DNA from: Heterostelium album PN500 | Lineage: Eukaryota; Evosea; Eumycetozoa; Acytosteliales; Acytosteliaceae | Reading direction: 5' to 3' | Length of the DNA stretch: 64,000 bases | NCBI RefSeq assembly: GCF_000004825.1 | Contig: NW_008805063.1 | Location: 1,674,857-1,738,856, forward strand | Shown here: positions 33,976 to 44,558 of the stretch, piece after piece | Numbering within the stretch: the stretch's first letter is position 1 | Layout: the number at the start of each line of letters is the position of its first letter | The notes under the pieces: model-generated | What the model saw: only the letters and a program-made list of their open reading frames with translations | Database searches by the model: none | What the model was told of the DNA's origin: nothing | Translations under genes and position numbers: made by a program

Positions 33976-35580
33976 TTGAAATTATTCATCCCACAAACAT
34001 TAACATTCTACTTTGTATTCTCTTATTACTTATTCCTTCTCACCCAAGTTGGTACCATCGCACCTCTGAGTCAGTTTTGGGACCAGTTGGCTTCCTCCGA
34101 ATGCAACGAAGACACCAAAATAATGACCCTCAAAGAGCCCTTCCTTGGTCGTAACTCAATCCTCGTCAGACACTGTTATGAGTGGTTTAGTGATATGGTC
34201 CAGGATATGAAATCAAATGGCTTACACGGTGTCAACATCACAGGTGATACTGGTATTGGCAAATCCATGTGGGTGATCTACTTTATGTGGCAACAATCCC
34301 GACTCGGCAACTCGATTATCTATCACAGCATTCACATCAGTGGAAAGTCTGTTCTCTTTGACTTCGAAGCCAAAGACGGAAGCCCCCGGACAACATTAGG
34401 CAAAATTGACACACTTCTCTCAGCAACCATACCAGAAACAACTTGGTACATAGTTGATGGCGTTGTTCCGATTCTCGAAGCAATGCATTTCACAGTCCTG
34501 CTCTCCTCTCCATCCAATGAAGCCGTTCACAAGCAGTTCAGAAAGACAACCTTCAAGAATGATATCAAATATATGCCCGATTGGACGTTGGATGAGATCA
34601 ATAGAGCTGCATCCACTGTCACACCTCCGCCGGACCCAAACACAATCAAACATGCTTTCTATAAATGGGGTGGCATCCCAAGATACGTTCTACAGATGCA
34701 CGACCTCGAATCACAACAACAACTGTCTGCACAACTCCTCAACAGAGCTCTGGCGGTCGAATCAATGGTGGCAGTTCTTCTATCGTCGGTATCTGACGAC
34801 ACAGATGTCTCACAAAAGCTGGTTCACAATATAGTTGACGGTCAAGGACGGTTACTTGGCCTAAAGTGGGCCTCCAAGTATGTTTTGTCCAAGGTGCTGT
34901 ATCATATTCGAGACATTTCACTGCGCATCGATCTCGCTACATTCTTCCAATCCCCAGAGCAACCTCGACACTCACTTGCTGGCTCCCTCTACGAAGCACA
35001 TGTGCACCACACTCTTTCTAAAGGTGGTCTATTCAATCTCATATCGAAAGGGGACGGGACAAAGTCCACCATCGAAATTCCGACCAATGCAATGACAAAG
35101 CCATTCGACACACTTGGCGAGGTCACTTCGCTCAATACCTACTACTATCCAAATGCAAAGAACTTCGCAGCGATTGACAGCCTGTATTCTCCCAACAACC
35201 TCTTCCAGATTACAATATCAGAGAGCCATAGTTCGTTGAGCTCTGAGAGTCTTCAATCATACGTCAACAGTTTGAGAGGAAACTTCGATCAAACAATGCA
35301 CATCAAATTGATTGCCGTCTGTCCATGGAATAGCGAGAACTATAGGAGACGGTTGTTCATTTCAATGCCAAAGGACAAACTCCAATCTAAAGAGGAGAGA
35401 GACATGGGCAACTCCAGGCCCGAGGAAGACATGATTCAGCAGCAAGTCAAATTCGAACTTATCAACAACATCTCACAACACCTGTTGGTGATCCAAACTC
35501 CTACTTTTACAGATGATTGGTACTCAAAGAAATTGATTCCCGATCCTTCTCAAAGTATCTGGGAACAGACTCCGATCTAA
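33976..35580 (+). CDS. Crinkler/RHS-type P-loop NTPase-nuclease protein
   Basis: One open exon, probably beginning at an acceptor near 34047 (CCCAAG followed by TTGGTACC). The frame above that is only a polypyrimidine leader, and the first in-frame ATG is at 34123. The product shows the order known for CR and retrotransposon-hot-spot type proteins. First is an FWDQL...FLGRNSILVRHCY linker. Next is a STAND/AAA-like NTPase with Walker A GDTGIGKS (about 34243-34266), a WYIVD Walker B and the hallmark GGIPRYVL box (about 34668-34692). Last is a restriction-endonuclease-fold domain with LYEAHVHH, AIDSLY and LFQITIS motifs. It is predicted to use NTP hydrolysis to control a DNA nuclease. Markedly more G+C-rich than its neighbours. 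No header module was found in frame. It looks whole from 34048 to the stop. Confidence 0.8.
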   Translation: MKLFIPQTLTFYFVFSYYLFLLTQVGTIAPLSQFWDQLASSECNEDTKIMTLKEPFLGRNSILVRHCYEWFSDMVQDMKSNGLHGVNITGDTGIGKSMWVIYFMWQQSRLGNSIIYHSIHISGKSVLFDFEAKDGSPRTTLGKIDTLLSATIPETTWYIVDGVVPILEAMHFTVLLSSPSNEAVHKQFRKTTFKNDIKYMPDWTLDEINRAASTVTPPPDPNTIKHAFYKWGGIPRYVLQMHDLESQQQLSAQLLNRALAVESMVAVLLSSVSDDTDVSQKLVHNIVDGQGRLLGLKWASKYVLSKVLYHIRDISLRIDLATFFQSPEQPRHSLAGSLYEAHVHHTLSKGGLFNLISKGDGTKSTIEIPTNAMTKPFDTLGEVTSLNTYYYPNAKNFAAIDSLYSPNNLFQITISESHSSLSSESLQSYVNSLRGNFDQTMHIKLIAVCPWNSENYRRRLFISMPKDKLQSKEERDMGNSRPEEDMIQQQVKFELINNISQHLLVIQTPTFTDDWYSKKLIPDPSQSIWEQTPI

Positions 35581-36048
35581 CATTGGACATCTTCGGTGAC
35601 GATAATTGATCTCTCACTTCTTGTCGTCAGGAACTCTCGTCGTCCGCTCTGCACCAATACCTTTCTCAAACAATAAATTTATATTTCAACCAACAATGGA
35701 TGAAATTAATAGTTTTAATTTTCACTCTGATCCAGCATATCATCGAGATTACCAACGATCTTCTCTAACAACAAATGTGAAAGATTCACAAATGAGTTGT
35801 TTGAATTCGAAATAACATCAACATGATCATCATTATTATTTATATCTATAATCATCTCTATTAAAATTGATTTTGATCAAAAAAAAAAAAACAAATCTTC
35901 ATTTTATTTTTTCTTTGAATTAAATTCTTATTGTTTCTCTGTTAAATAACGTATGAACATCTATTGTTTAATAACAAGATTATAATCAAGATTAAAAGAT
36001 ATATAGTCTATTGATATCAAATTTATCAAATAAAATAATAATAATTTA
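35581..36048. other. Spacer containing an F-box gene fragment
   Basis: 35735-35816 matches 37592-37672, the F-box-coding part of the minus-strand gene ending at 37745, in the same orientation (shared CCAACGATCTT, AACAACA and AGATTCACAAATG blocks). It is an isolated fragment. The rest is AT-rich and without features apart from a poly-A run near 35881. Confidence 0.65.
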
Positions 36049-37745
36049 TCAGTATTGATACTCGGCAATATCATCTAAAAAATCGGTTTCATCACTCCTT
36101 GAGAGGTATGACGGTAGTTGGCTGCAAAAACCAATGGAACCAAGCGGGTTGTCGAAAATATAATTGTTTTGATCGATCCTATGAAGTTGGAAAGTATGGC
36201 GACCAGTAATCTTAATTTTAGTGATGGTACTTTTCAATCTAGCTATTCCTTCAATTTTGATGAGCTGGAGAGCACATGTAAGCGATCTTAACGAGTCAGG
36301 AAGCATACTAAAGTCGAAATCTAAATTATATTTTCCAAGATCCAGTGTTTCAATGGAGTTGGGAATGCACTCGATTGGAAATCGTTGCTCTTGTTCATAA
36401 AGAAACAATGAAAGTTTCTTTACGGTGTTTGGAATCGTGCCAACCAAGAGTTTCTCTGAATCTATATATGGCAGTTTCAATACTTCAATTCCAACGGGAA
36501 GACTTCCTGGAACTAGCGGTTTATTGTATCTTGTCAGCTGTAGTTCTTTGATGTTGGGTGGAAGCTGATTCGGTAAGATTGGCGCGTGGAACTCTAAAGC
36601 ACACAGATAATCATAGTGAGCGTCGAACGGAAGAACATTTAGAGCTAGATCTATAATACAACCACCAAGATTCAAATGCCGAACGGACGATGGTATAATA
36701 GATGCACCTGAGAGTCTAAATATTGATTCACCGAAATCCAAAGTTGTTAGCGTCGATGGTAGTGATCCAGGCTCCAAGACACCATCTCGACAATAACCAT
36801 CGAAACTGAGATACCTTAGGTTTGGCAGATACTTGAGATATTTGATCCAACTGACCGGACAGTGTTTAATTTTGGTGAGGGATTGCGGTAACACTTTAGA
36901 ATCACCACCACCAACTGCCAATTCGAATTGATATCCATCGGCAAATATAAGCTCGGTAAGAGTCGTTGGAAAGACACTGGCACTCATCGGTAGATAATAG
37001 CTATACTTAAACTTTAAGATCTTCAATCCATTCGGAAGTGATCCGTTCTCCAATGGAAGTAAATATCCAATCAATTCAAGCTTCTCCAAATTCTTTGGAA
37101 AACTGTTACTATTTAGCGGCTTTTGGTATTTCGCCAATGAAATGGATCTACAATTCGCGCAGTTTTCCAAAACATCTTTAAATAGTGAGATATCGATATC
37201 GACATATCTGTTTAACATTAGAGAATAAGTATTTGGTTTTAGAATGGTTGATGGATCTGCTGAATTTAAAATCTGTTCTGAAGGATAATTCAATTAGTTT
37301 ATTTTAATAAATTATTGAATGTGTAAATTACTTTGATTGGTTAACGAGTTAATATTAATTACTTACTTGCTGTTTTATAATAGAGGTGGTATTCATCATG
37401 ATAGTACCCGAAATCATCTTCACTAATGACAACCAATTGAAATCTATGTGATTCTGTGGTGACACATGTTGAAAAAGACTTTAAATGCACGAGATCATCT
37501 CTTTCATTTGATAATCCAACTTTAAGTACTAGATATTTATATCTCTCTTCATACCACTTTTTACACACCATCGTAAATAACATCTGTTGAAACATATCAT
37601 CTAAGTAACCAACGATCTTTTTTAACAACAGATGTGATAGATTCACAAATGTGTTGTTCGAATTCGATAGATTTGCAAGTTTGTTATTTAAATTATTTAC
37701 TATGTCATTATCTATGTTATCATAATTAACTGAATCTTTGTTCAT
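36049..37745 (-). CDS. F-box protein with FNIP-like leucine-rich repeats
   Basis: Exons 37745-37367 and 37277-36049 join in phase (535 residues). Residues about 35-75 read NLSHLLLKKIVGYLDD...CKKWY, an F-box-like helix pair that would bind Skp1 in an SCF ubiquitin ligase. The rest is a curved repeat domain with units of about 22 residues of the form LP-x-x-LxxLxF/L-xxxxxPL...G-S/V-LP, the same period as FNIP repeats but with the FN dipeptide mostly lost. It may be a substrate-recruiting adaptor; the target is unknown. A duplicate of the F-box stretch lies at 35735-35816. Dictyostelid genomes carry many such genes, so orthology cannot be given. Confidence 0.75.
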
Positions 37746-38184
37746 TTGTCTACTATTTACTATCTTTAAAATTATGTTTTATATTATTTGACATTGTTAT
37801 AAAACAAAGAGTTTAACATTTTAATAATACTGATAAAATTCTGAAAAAAAAAAATAATAGATCAATCAGAAGTTCACTGGTTTTGATTTATTCAGTAAAA
37901 TTATGCAGTAAAAAAAAAAAAAAAAATTAAATTTTTAAGTATTGAGGCTTTTTCACTTTTTTTATTTTAATATTTTTACATATTAATTTTTGTCTTTTTC
38001 ACTTTTTTTTCAAAAAACTACATACTAATTTTTTAAAATAAAAAAAGTGAAATAACCTCATTCTAATTTCTTTGCTAACAATTTTTAAAAAAAAAAATGT
38101 TGCTTTAATTCTATTTCTTCATTATTAGTAATGTAAAGAGAAAAACGAGTAGTTCAATAATAAGAATAAGAAGATAAAAGAGAG
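37746..38184. repeat. Spacer with an imperfect inverted repeat
   Basis: 37941-37973 (ATTGAGGCTTTTTCACTTTT followed by a T-rich stretch) pairs with the reverse complement of 38032-38064 (AAAAAGTGAAATAACCTCATT). The arms are about 33 bp with about 58 bp between them, and a third GTCTTTTTCACTTTTTT copy lies in the loop. This could be a small MITE-like hairpin or chance in AT-rich DNA. The remainder holds A and T tracts upstream of the gene at 38185. Confidence 0.45.
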
Positions 38185-41100
38185 ATGGCAATGTTTGGAG
38201 GTATTTATACTTCATTGGATGGTTATCTTCAATGCAGAGTTGATCCTGCGCGGAGTACAGGTAGAAAAGTAGTGATCACCATCAACATCAAAAACGATAG
38301 TTCACTTGACTTGTTTGTCATTATATCGGATGACGGTGTACAAGGTTACAACTGTCCGAGATTTACACAACTCAGACATACTCCAGCACATGAGAGTTTA
38401 TCGATAGAGTTGGCCGATCGTCATTACCCACTTAGTATCTCAATATTGGAAGCCTCCAACAATCAATATCAATTCGAACCAATCTCACTTCCACTTCAGT
38501 CTTACTCACTGGTGATATCACCGAATTTCCCTACTGCATCCTATACTCCAAGAACAATCTACGAAACACTACCGAAAAAAAAGATAACCTTCACACTTTC
38601 AAATGTCACCTTTTATTTAGTTTCGAAATTACCAGATCCAGATAATAATAATAATAACCAAACATTGATTAAAAAATATATAGTATTAAATGACAAAACC
38701 AATGAGTTAGTATGTATATTATATTATTATTTAAATTTCAAACAATTGATTATTAATTTACGTTTCTTCAACAACATTATAATAGAATATCTATACACAA
38801 TATAATTATGAAAAATCACCTTCAACAGAAAGAAGAGCATCAAATGAAATAGCGTCTTTGTTAGCATTGTCCGGGAGCAACATTCAATTATTAAAACTGT
38901 TATTCTATGACCACAACAAAAAGAAATCAAACTATTCTACGATAACAGAATTCGGAAATAAGAATATCTATCATTTGTGTGAATTATATCAAAGGTATGT
39001 TATCGATAAGGTTTTAATAATGACATATTTACTAACTTTAATATTTATCTAGGAACAATGATTATATACCTGAAGAGGTGATATTATCTTTTCTCCAAAA
39101 ACTCTTGAACTACCAGAGAGAGTTAGAAAGTAAACACATTGCACATTGTAATATCGATGGATCCAATGTCTTTGTTAAGGATGGTCCCAATCTTGTTTTG
39201 AGTAACTTTGAATACTCTGTCTTCACTTCCAAGAACAACGTAACAGACTCATCATTTAATCTTGTCTCCGAAGGTTATGATAATACTGGAGATGACAAAA
39301 ACAACAATGTAAGTTAAATTTGAATTCAAATAGTTCTTAAATTAATTATTTAGCTTAAAATAAAATAATAGAATGTTACAATGAAAGTTAAAGATGGCAA
39401 GTGTGATATTTTAGGAATTGGAATGGTTATTCTATTGTTATTATCATGGTATGTACAATTGATTATGAAAAGATAATTACAATAATTATATTAATTTATA
39501 AACCAAACAAACATACAGTCATAAAGAGGACCTAAATAATTTTACTACCTATCTCAATGACAAGAATAATATTATGATTTCTTCAGAGAGATACTCTCAA
39601 GAGTTGATTAGATATGTCAAAGAAAATCTGCTTTGTGCAACACCAACTGACATAGACACTCTTCAAACATTGTTGGATGAACATATTAGAAAACAACAAT
39701 TCACAATAATCTATAACAAACCAACACCTTTTAGATTCGACAACAAATGTAGAATAACAGTTCTCGAGTTTGGTGATCAATTTAACCAAGAATTGGTAGA
39801 ACTACCAACAACACTCCAATCCATCAACCTTGGAAATAGTTTCAACCAACATATTAAACCAAATACATTACCAAGAGGATTAAAGTCTGTTGTTTTCGGA
39901 AACAACTACAACCAACCTTTGGAAGTTGAAATTCTACCAGCATCAGTGACTTCAATCAAATTTGGAAAGGAGTTCAATCAGTTATTACCAGTCGGTGTAT
40001 TACCAGTCGAATTGAAACAATTGACATTCGGTGATAATTTCAATCAACCATTGAAACCACATGAACTTCCATCAAAGTTGGAGAATCTCGAATTTGGCAA
40101 GAGTTTCGACAAGAGTATCCAGGCTGACACACTACCAGACTCTCTTCTGGCTTTAACATTTGGAGAGTATTTCAATCAACCGTTGCCAGAGGTACCAAAG
40201 AATTTGGTTAAACTTGAAGTAGGAAGTAAATTCACTCAAGAAATCGAAATTACCAAGTTACCAGAGTGTATTACAACATTAAAAGGTGTCGGTGGTAAAA
40301 AAGAATGGGTTAGAATTCCAGATTCCGTTACAAGTTTGACATTTGGAAGACATTTCAATCAACCAATATTGAAAGGAATGTTACCAAAATCTCTTGTTTA
40401 TCTGGAATTTGGTTCGGATTTCAACAATACAATACATCCAGATTCATGGCCAGATGGTTTGGAGGTATTGGTATTTGGTAATTCATTCAATCAACCAATA
40501 GAACTCTTGCCATCAAAGATGAGTTTTCTGACATTCGGTAACTCATTCAATCAGCCAATTAGTACCAAAGTTCTTCCAAATATACAATATTTATCATTTG
40601 GATTGGGATATGACCATCCTATTCCTCCTCTCCCAACATCACTATATGTTCTCCACCTCGATGATGGATATCGTCATCAAATTCAATCATCAATTCTTCC
40701 TCCAAACCTTACTTCTCTGACAATTGGAAGTAAAGAACACATCGACTATATTCAAGCATTAAAGAAGAACAATATCAGCTATCATTTCCCAGACAGATCA
40801 GATCAACACTTTACTATTTTACAATTGAAATGTGACCAGGAAACCACACCAGGTAGTGAGGAATACACTTTTGTCAACAAAACCAACGAAGATCTTATCA
40901 TTTATCTTCGATCCAAGAACAAAGACAAACAAGATAGATTATCGAATCATTTTATACACAAACTAAATTCACCTCCAGAACTCAAAAGTCGGAACATCAT
41001 CAAGTTAAAATCAAATGATTATATTTCCATTTCCCAAATAATAATCATGAAGTTCACAAACAGAACCCTCATTTCCAAAATCTTGGATTTTTCAGAGGTG

Positions 41101-42560
41101 GGACCAGGTCAATTTACTTTTTCAATCGCAGATTCTTTCACATTTCTCAGCCATGATCAAAAACCTTTGATGTTTCCAGTTAACCATATATTAAATCCCA
41201 AGGAACTCCAACATTTGACAAAGGAACTACCTGTTAATTTAGATGACAAGAGTTACCACAACGTTTTTACATTCAGAAATGGAGCCAATACTTCACATCT
41301 CTTAATGGATGGAGAAACTCATGAATTGGTATGTTTTAAATTCATTGTATTTTATAAATATAGAAACATCAAATTACTAATTTCTTTTATTAAAACTTTT
41401 TTTTAGTTTGTATGTAAATATATTAATCGAAATATCCAAAATGAAATTTATGCACTCCAATCAGTTCGAGGTAAAAAGAATTTCGTTCAATATGTAACTC
41501 ATGTATATGATCCTTTAAACAAAAAGGTACTCTTATTGACCAAGTATTGTAATGGAGGTGACCTTTCACTTATAAAAGAATCAATAATCAATTGGTATGT
41601 AAAGTTTTTTTTATTATTATTTTTAATTTTGAAATAAATTCTTATTTATTATTATGAATATCGAATATTTAGGAATGAGAATAACCCTCAACAGTTATAT
41701 TATTTCCCAGAGGACACGTTATTCTCATATGCAAAACAACTGGGAAAATGTGTCGAAGAATTGAGCAAAATCAAAGGTGTAATTATACACTGTGATATTA
41801 AACTTGCCAATATCTTTTTGGAAAATAACCTATTGGTTCTGGCTGATATGGGTTGTTGCAAATGTCTTGATCCTATTAAACTGGCCAATTTAATTCCTGA
41901 TGGTGCCGACTTGGCTTCACTTGATTCTGAGATGGAGAAGGAAACGATAACAGACAGTTCAGCAGCCACAGTAACAAGCCAAGAGCCAGAAGAGTTACCA
42001 ACAATTCTAGAAATAAACGACAAGAGAAACATTGAAAATCAATGTGTAGAGCTAGTATCAAGAGGAACTGACGGTTACAGAGCACCCGTATGTATAAACA
42101 ACAACAATAATATCAACAAATATTAATCTTTTATTTATTTATTTAGGAAACTCAAAATATTGATAAAGAAAAAAGAACCTATTCTATTGCAAGTGATTTA
42201 TTTTCAATAGGTTCTGTTTTACATAACTTATCAACTTTGTAAGTAATAATAGCTTAAATCGGTATCAACAACAATCAAATACTTATTTAATTTCATTGTT
42301 TTTTTTTTTACATCAGACATCCAAAGGATAGACAATATCGCAAACAATTTATATCGACTAAATATAAAGAGGTTCATATATCAGATAATCGATACTCTCA
42401 ACATTTTATTATAATTGTTCGAACGTTGCTATCAGTAGATCCAAAAGAGAGAGGAAGCCTTCCAACTTTTCAAAACACCATTGCCTTAGGTCAAATGTCC
42501 TATTTAATGTTTCTTACGTTATGTGCACGAAGGCTAATGATAGATATTATATCCAATTAA
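38185..42560 (+). CDS. Pseudokinase-FNIP-kinase protein (copy 2)
   Basis: Nine exons join in phase: 38185-38709, 38786-38994, 39053-39308, 39372-39448, 39519-41328, 41407-41594, 41673-42087, 42148-42238 (one base of uncertainty at its start) and 42317-42560 (1271 residues). Domain order and every exon phase match the gene at 23657-28170. The first kinase-like domain is more decayed: the lysine strand reads YTQYN where copy 1 has LKKYN, the catalytic loop is HCNIDGS and the metal motif SNFEYS. The second kinase has FVCK, YCNGGDL, an intact HCDIKLANIF loop and RAPE, but ADMG instead of ADFG. About 17 FNIP repeats lie between. It is probably an active or weakly active kinase with a pseudokinase module. 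A short stretch of FNIP sequence (VRIPDSVTSLTFGRHFNQ) is identical in both copies, suggesting gene conversion. Confidence 0.85.
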
Positions 42561-43135
42561 ATAAACTATTAGCAACGTTAATTAAAGGTGCCAATTTAAA
42601 CTTAATTACTAGGTGCATATTTTTAAATACTTTCCAATATTTAATAATGGTTTTAATAATTTAATTTTTTTAATTAACCTCAGGTCTAAGAATTTGATTT
42701 AATATAGTAATTAATATTCATATAAAGAGAAAATAGTAGAGAATCATTAAAAAGAAGATAAGACAAAAAAATATTCAGATTTCTTCATAGAGATACTCTC
42801 AAGAGTTGATTAGATATTTCAAAGAAAATCTCCTTATCGCATAATCAAAAGTTATTGATTATTCAATCAATTTAGCAAGAACTTATTAAAAAACTATAAT
42901 TCACAATAATCTAAACAAACTGGAGTTGGGTGCAATTTTTAAAAAAATGCATTCAACGATATCGTTGGTTGGTGTTTAGAAGATTGGTTTATTAATGAAA
43001 GAAAATGAACCTTAAAAAAAGTTAAATTATTAAATAAAAAAAACAAAAAATTAATAAAAGTCCTTCAGATTTTATTATTTTATTGTCGACATATAAGAAT
43101 CAAAGTTATTCAATAGACACTTTTATTTTTTATTT
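42561..43135 (+). pseudogene. Fragment of a third FNIP-kinase copy in an AT-rich spacer
   Basis: 42775-42925 matches about 39572-39720 of the gene just upstream, the start of its large exon: shared GAGATACTCTCAAGAGTTGA, AAAGAAAATCT and TTCACAATAATCT blocks. The matching stretch contains gaps and stops. The rest of the interval has no recognisable content. Confidence 0.7.
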
Positions 43136-43139
43136 ATAT

Positions 43140-43930
43140 TTTGTTTTTACGAAAGTAAAGAAATATTATTTAGTAGCTCCCAAAGAATGGAGTATTGTTG
43201 AGACAAAGGCATGGTTGTAAATTTTTAGAGTTAAATCATAATATTATTGTATATAGTATATATCGTTTATTAAAAAGAAAAGAGTATGTTACAGAAAAAA
43301 TTATACAAGATAAATTATATAAAGAAAAAGACATGTCTGATTATTTGGATATTCAAAAGGATTTGAAAGTAAAAAAGACAAAGTATGTATCTCTTATGAA
43401 AAAATTTAACAACAATATTCAATATTTTATTAAAGTTTAAAAGTAAAGTTAAAACATTTAATTGCACATCCTAATTTTATTTTTTATTTTTTACTACCTA
43501 TAGACACCGAATTAAAAAAGATTTATGAAAAGTGACAAGATGGTCAAACACGGTGTTTGACTTCAGTCTTTCACTCTATTTTATATAGATATGAGAAGTT
43601 TAGGCCCAATTCAATTCCAGGTCTCCAACTCTCTGTTCACAAAACAGCCACCACCATCCGTTGGAATGTAGATGAGAACATTAAACCATTGGCAACATAC
43701 TTGGGCTCCTTTGAAAGATTTGAATGTAATATCTTGAAATCCAGGATGGTGGTGGCTGTTTTGTGAACATGCTGACAAAAGTATACGATAGAATGGATCC
43801 AGTAGTGTTTTTGTTATTCTCTTCCAGATGCCCAGGTCCTCCAACTCTAGCATCTCCCGATGGCAACTAAAGATATATCAATTGCTTTGTGATCACCAAC
43901 ATCAACAAAATCAACAAAAACATTATAAAA
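43140..43930. pseudogene. Scrambled, partly inverted copy of the CR kinase gene (fossil)
   Basis: Pieces of the gene at 30914-33090 occur here in mixed order. On the plus strand: 43165-43216 (like 30985-31037), about 43535-43570 (like 31062-31090) and 43868-43930 (like 33027-33110). On the minus strand: about 43680-43750 (like 32262-32332) and about 43770-43835 (like 32942-33010). A 25-bp perfect inverted repeat (43634-43658 with 43743-43767) borders the inverted part. The copy is clearly broken and rearranged. Upstream sequence at 43070-43170 also resembles 33600-33670. Confidence 0.75.
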
Positions 43931-44558
43931 ATAAAGAATTTCGCCACTATTGATTTAACTGTATTACTTTTATTTTATTTTTTTTTACAAAATTTTCTTG
44001 TTTGCTACTTTGATTGCTGTGATTACTAAATATTTTTGTTAGTTAAATGAAATCTATTTGAACATTTTTCATTTATAATAAGAAATAATGAATTAAATAA
44101 ATAAATATCAAAATTAAATTAAGATCGTTTATCAAAGGATATTTTATCTATTTGGGAATTCCCAAATATTTTCCCTGGGAAGGTGGTATCCAAAAACACG
44201 AAAATATCAAAATAAAAATAAAAATAAAATAAAAAAATTTTTGATTTTTTTTTAACAAACCCTAAGCACCATCCATACCCAGGCATAGTATTTATCTGAT
44301 TGTGTTTACTTATTTTAATGTGTGTTGAGTTGTGTTGTTTTTTAAACAAAAAGAGAAATTTCATCAACATTAAAACATTTTATTATTTTTACAATTCACC
44401 ATACTTATACAAATACCATTTATATTAATACAATATAATATTATTCTTATTTATATCTTCGATAAGATTAGATTAGATTAGCATAGAATAGAATAGAATA
44501 GAATAGATTAGTTGAAGTAAATAGTAATAATAATAAATAATAATATAATATAATAATA
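43931..44558. other. AT-rich spacer with a 5-bp repeat leader
   Basis: Nothing coding is convincing up to about 44460. 44484-44509 is a run of AGAATAG-type pentanucleotide repeats (GAATA, five times) within the likely 5' leader of the transporter gene at 44559. A weak palindrome, TTTGGGAATTCCCAAA, lies at about 44150-44167. Confidence 0.5.
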
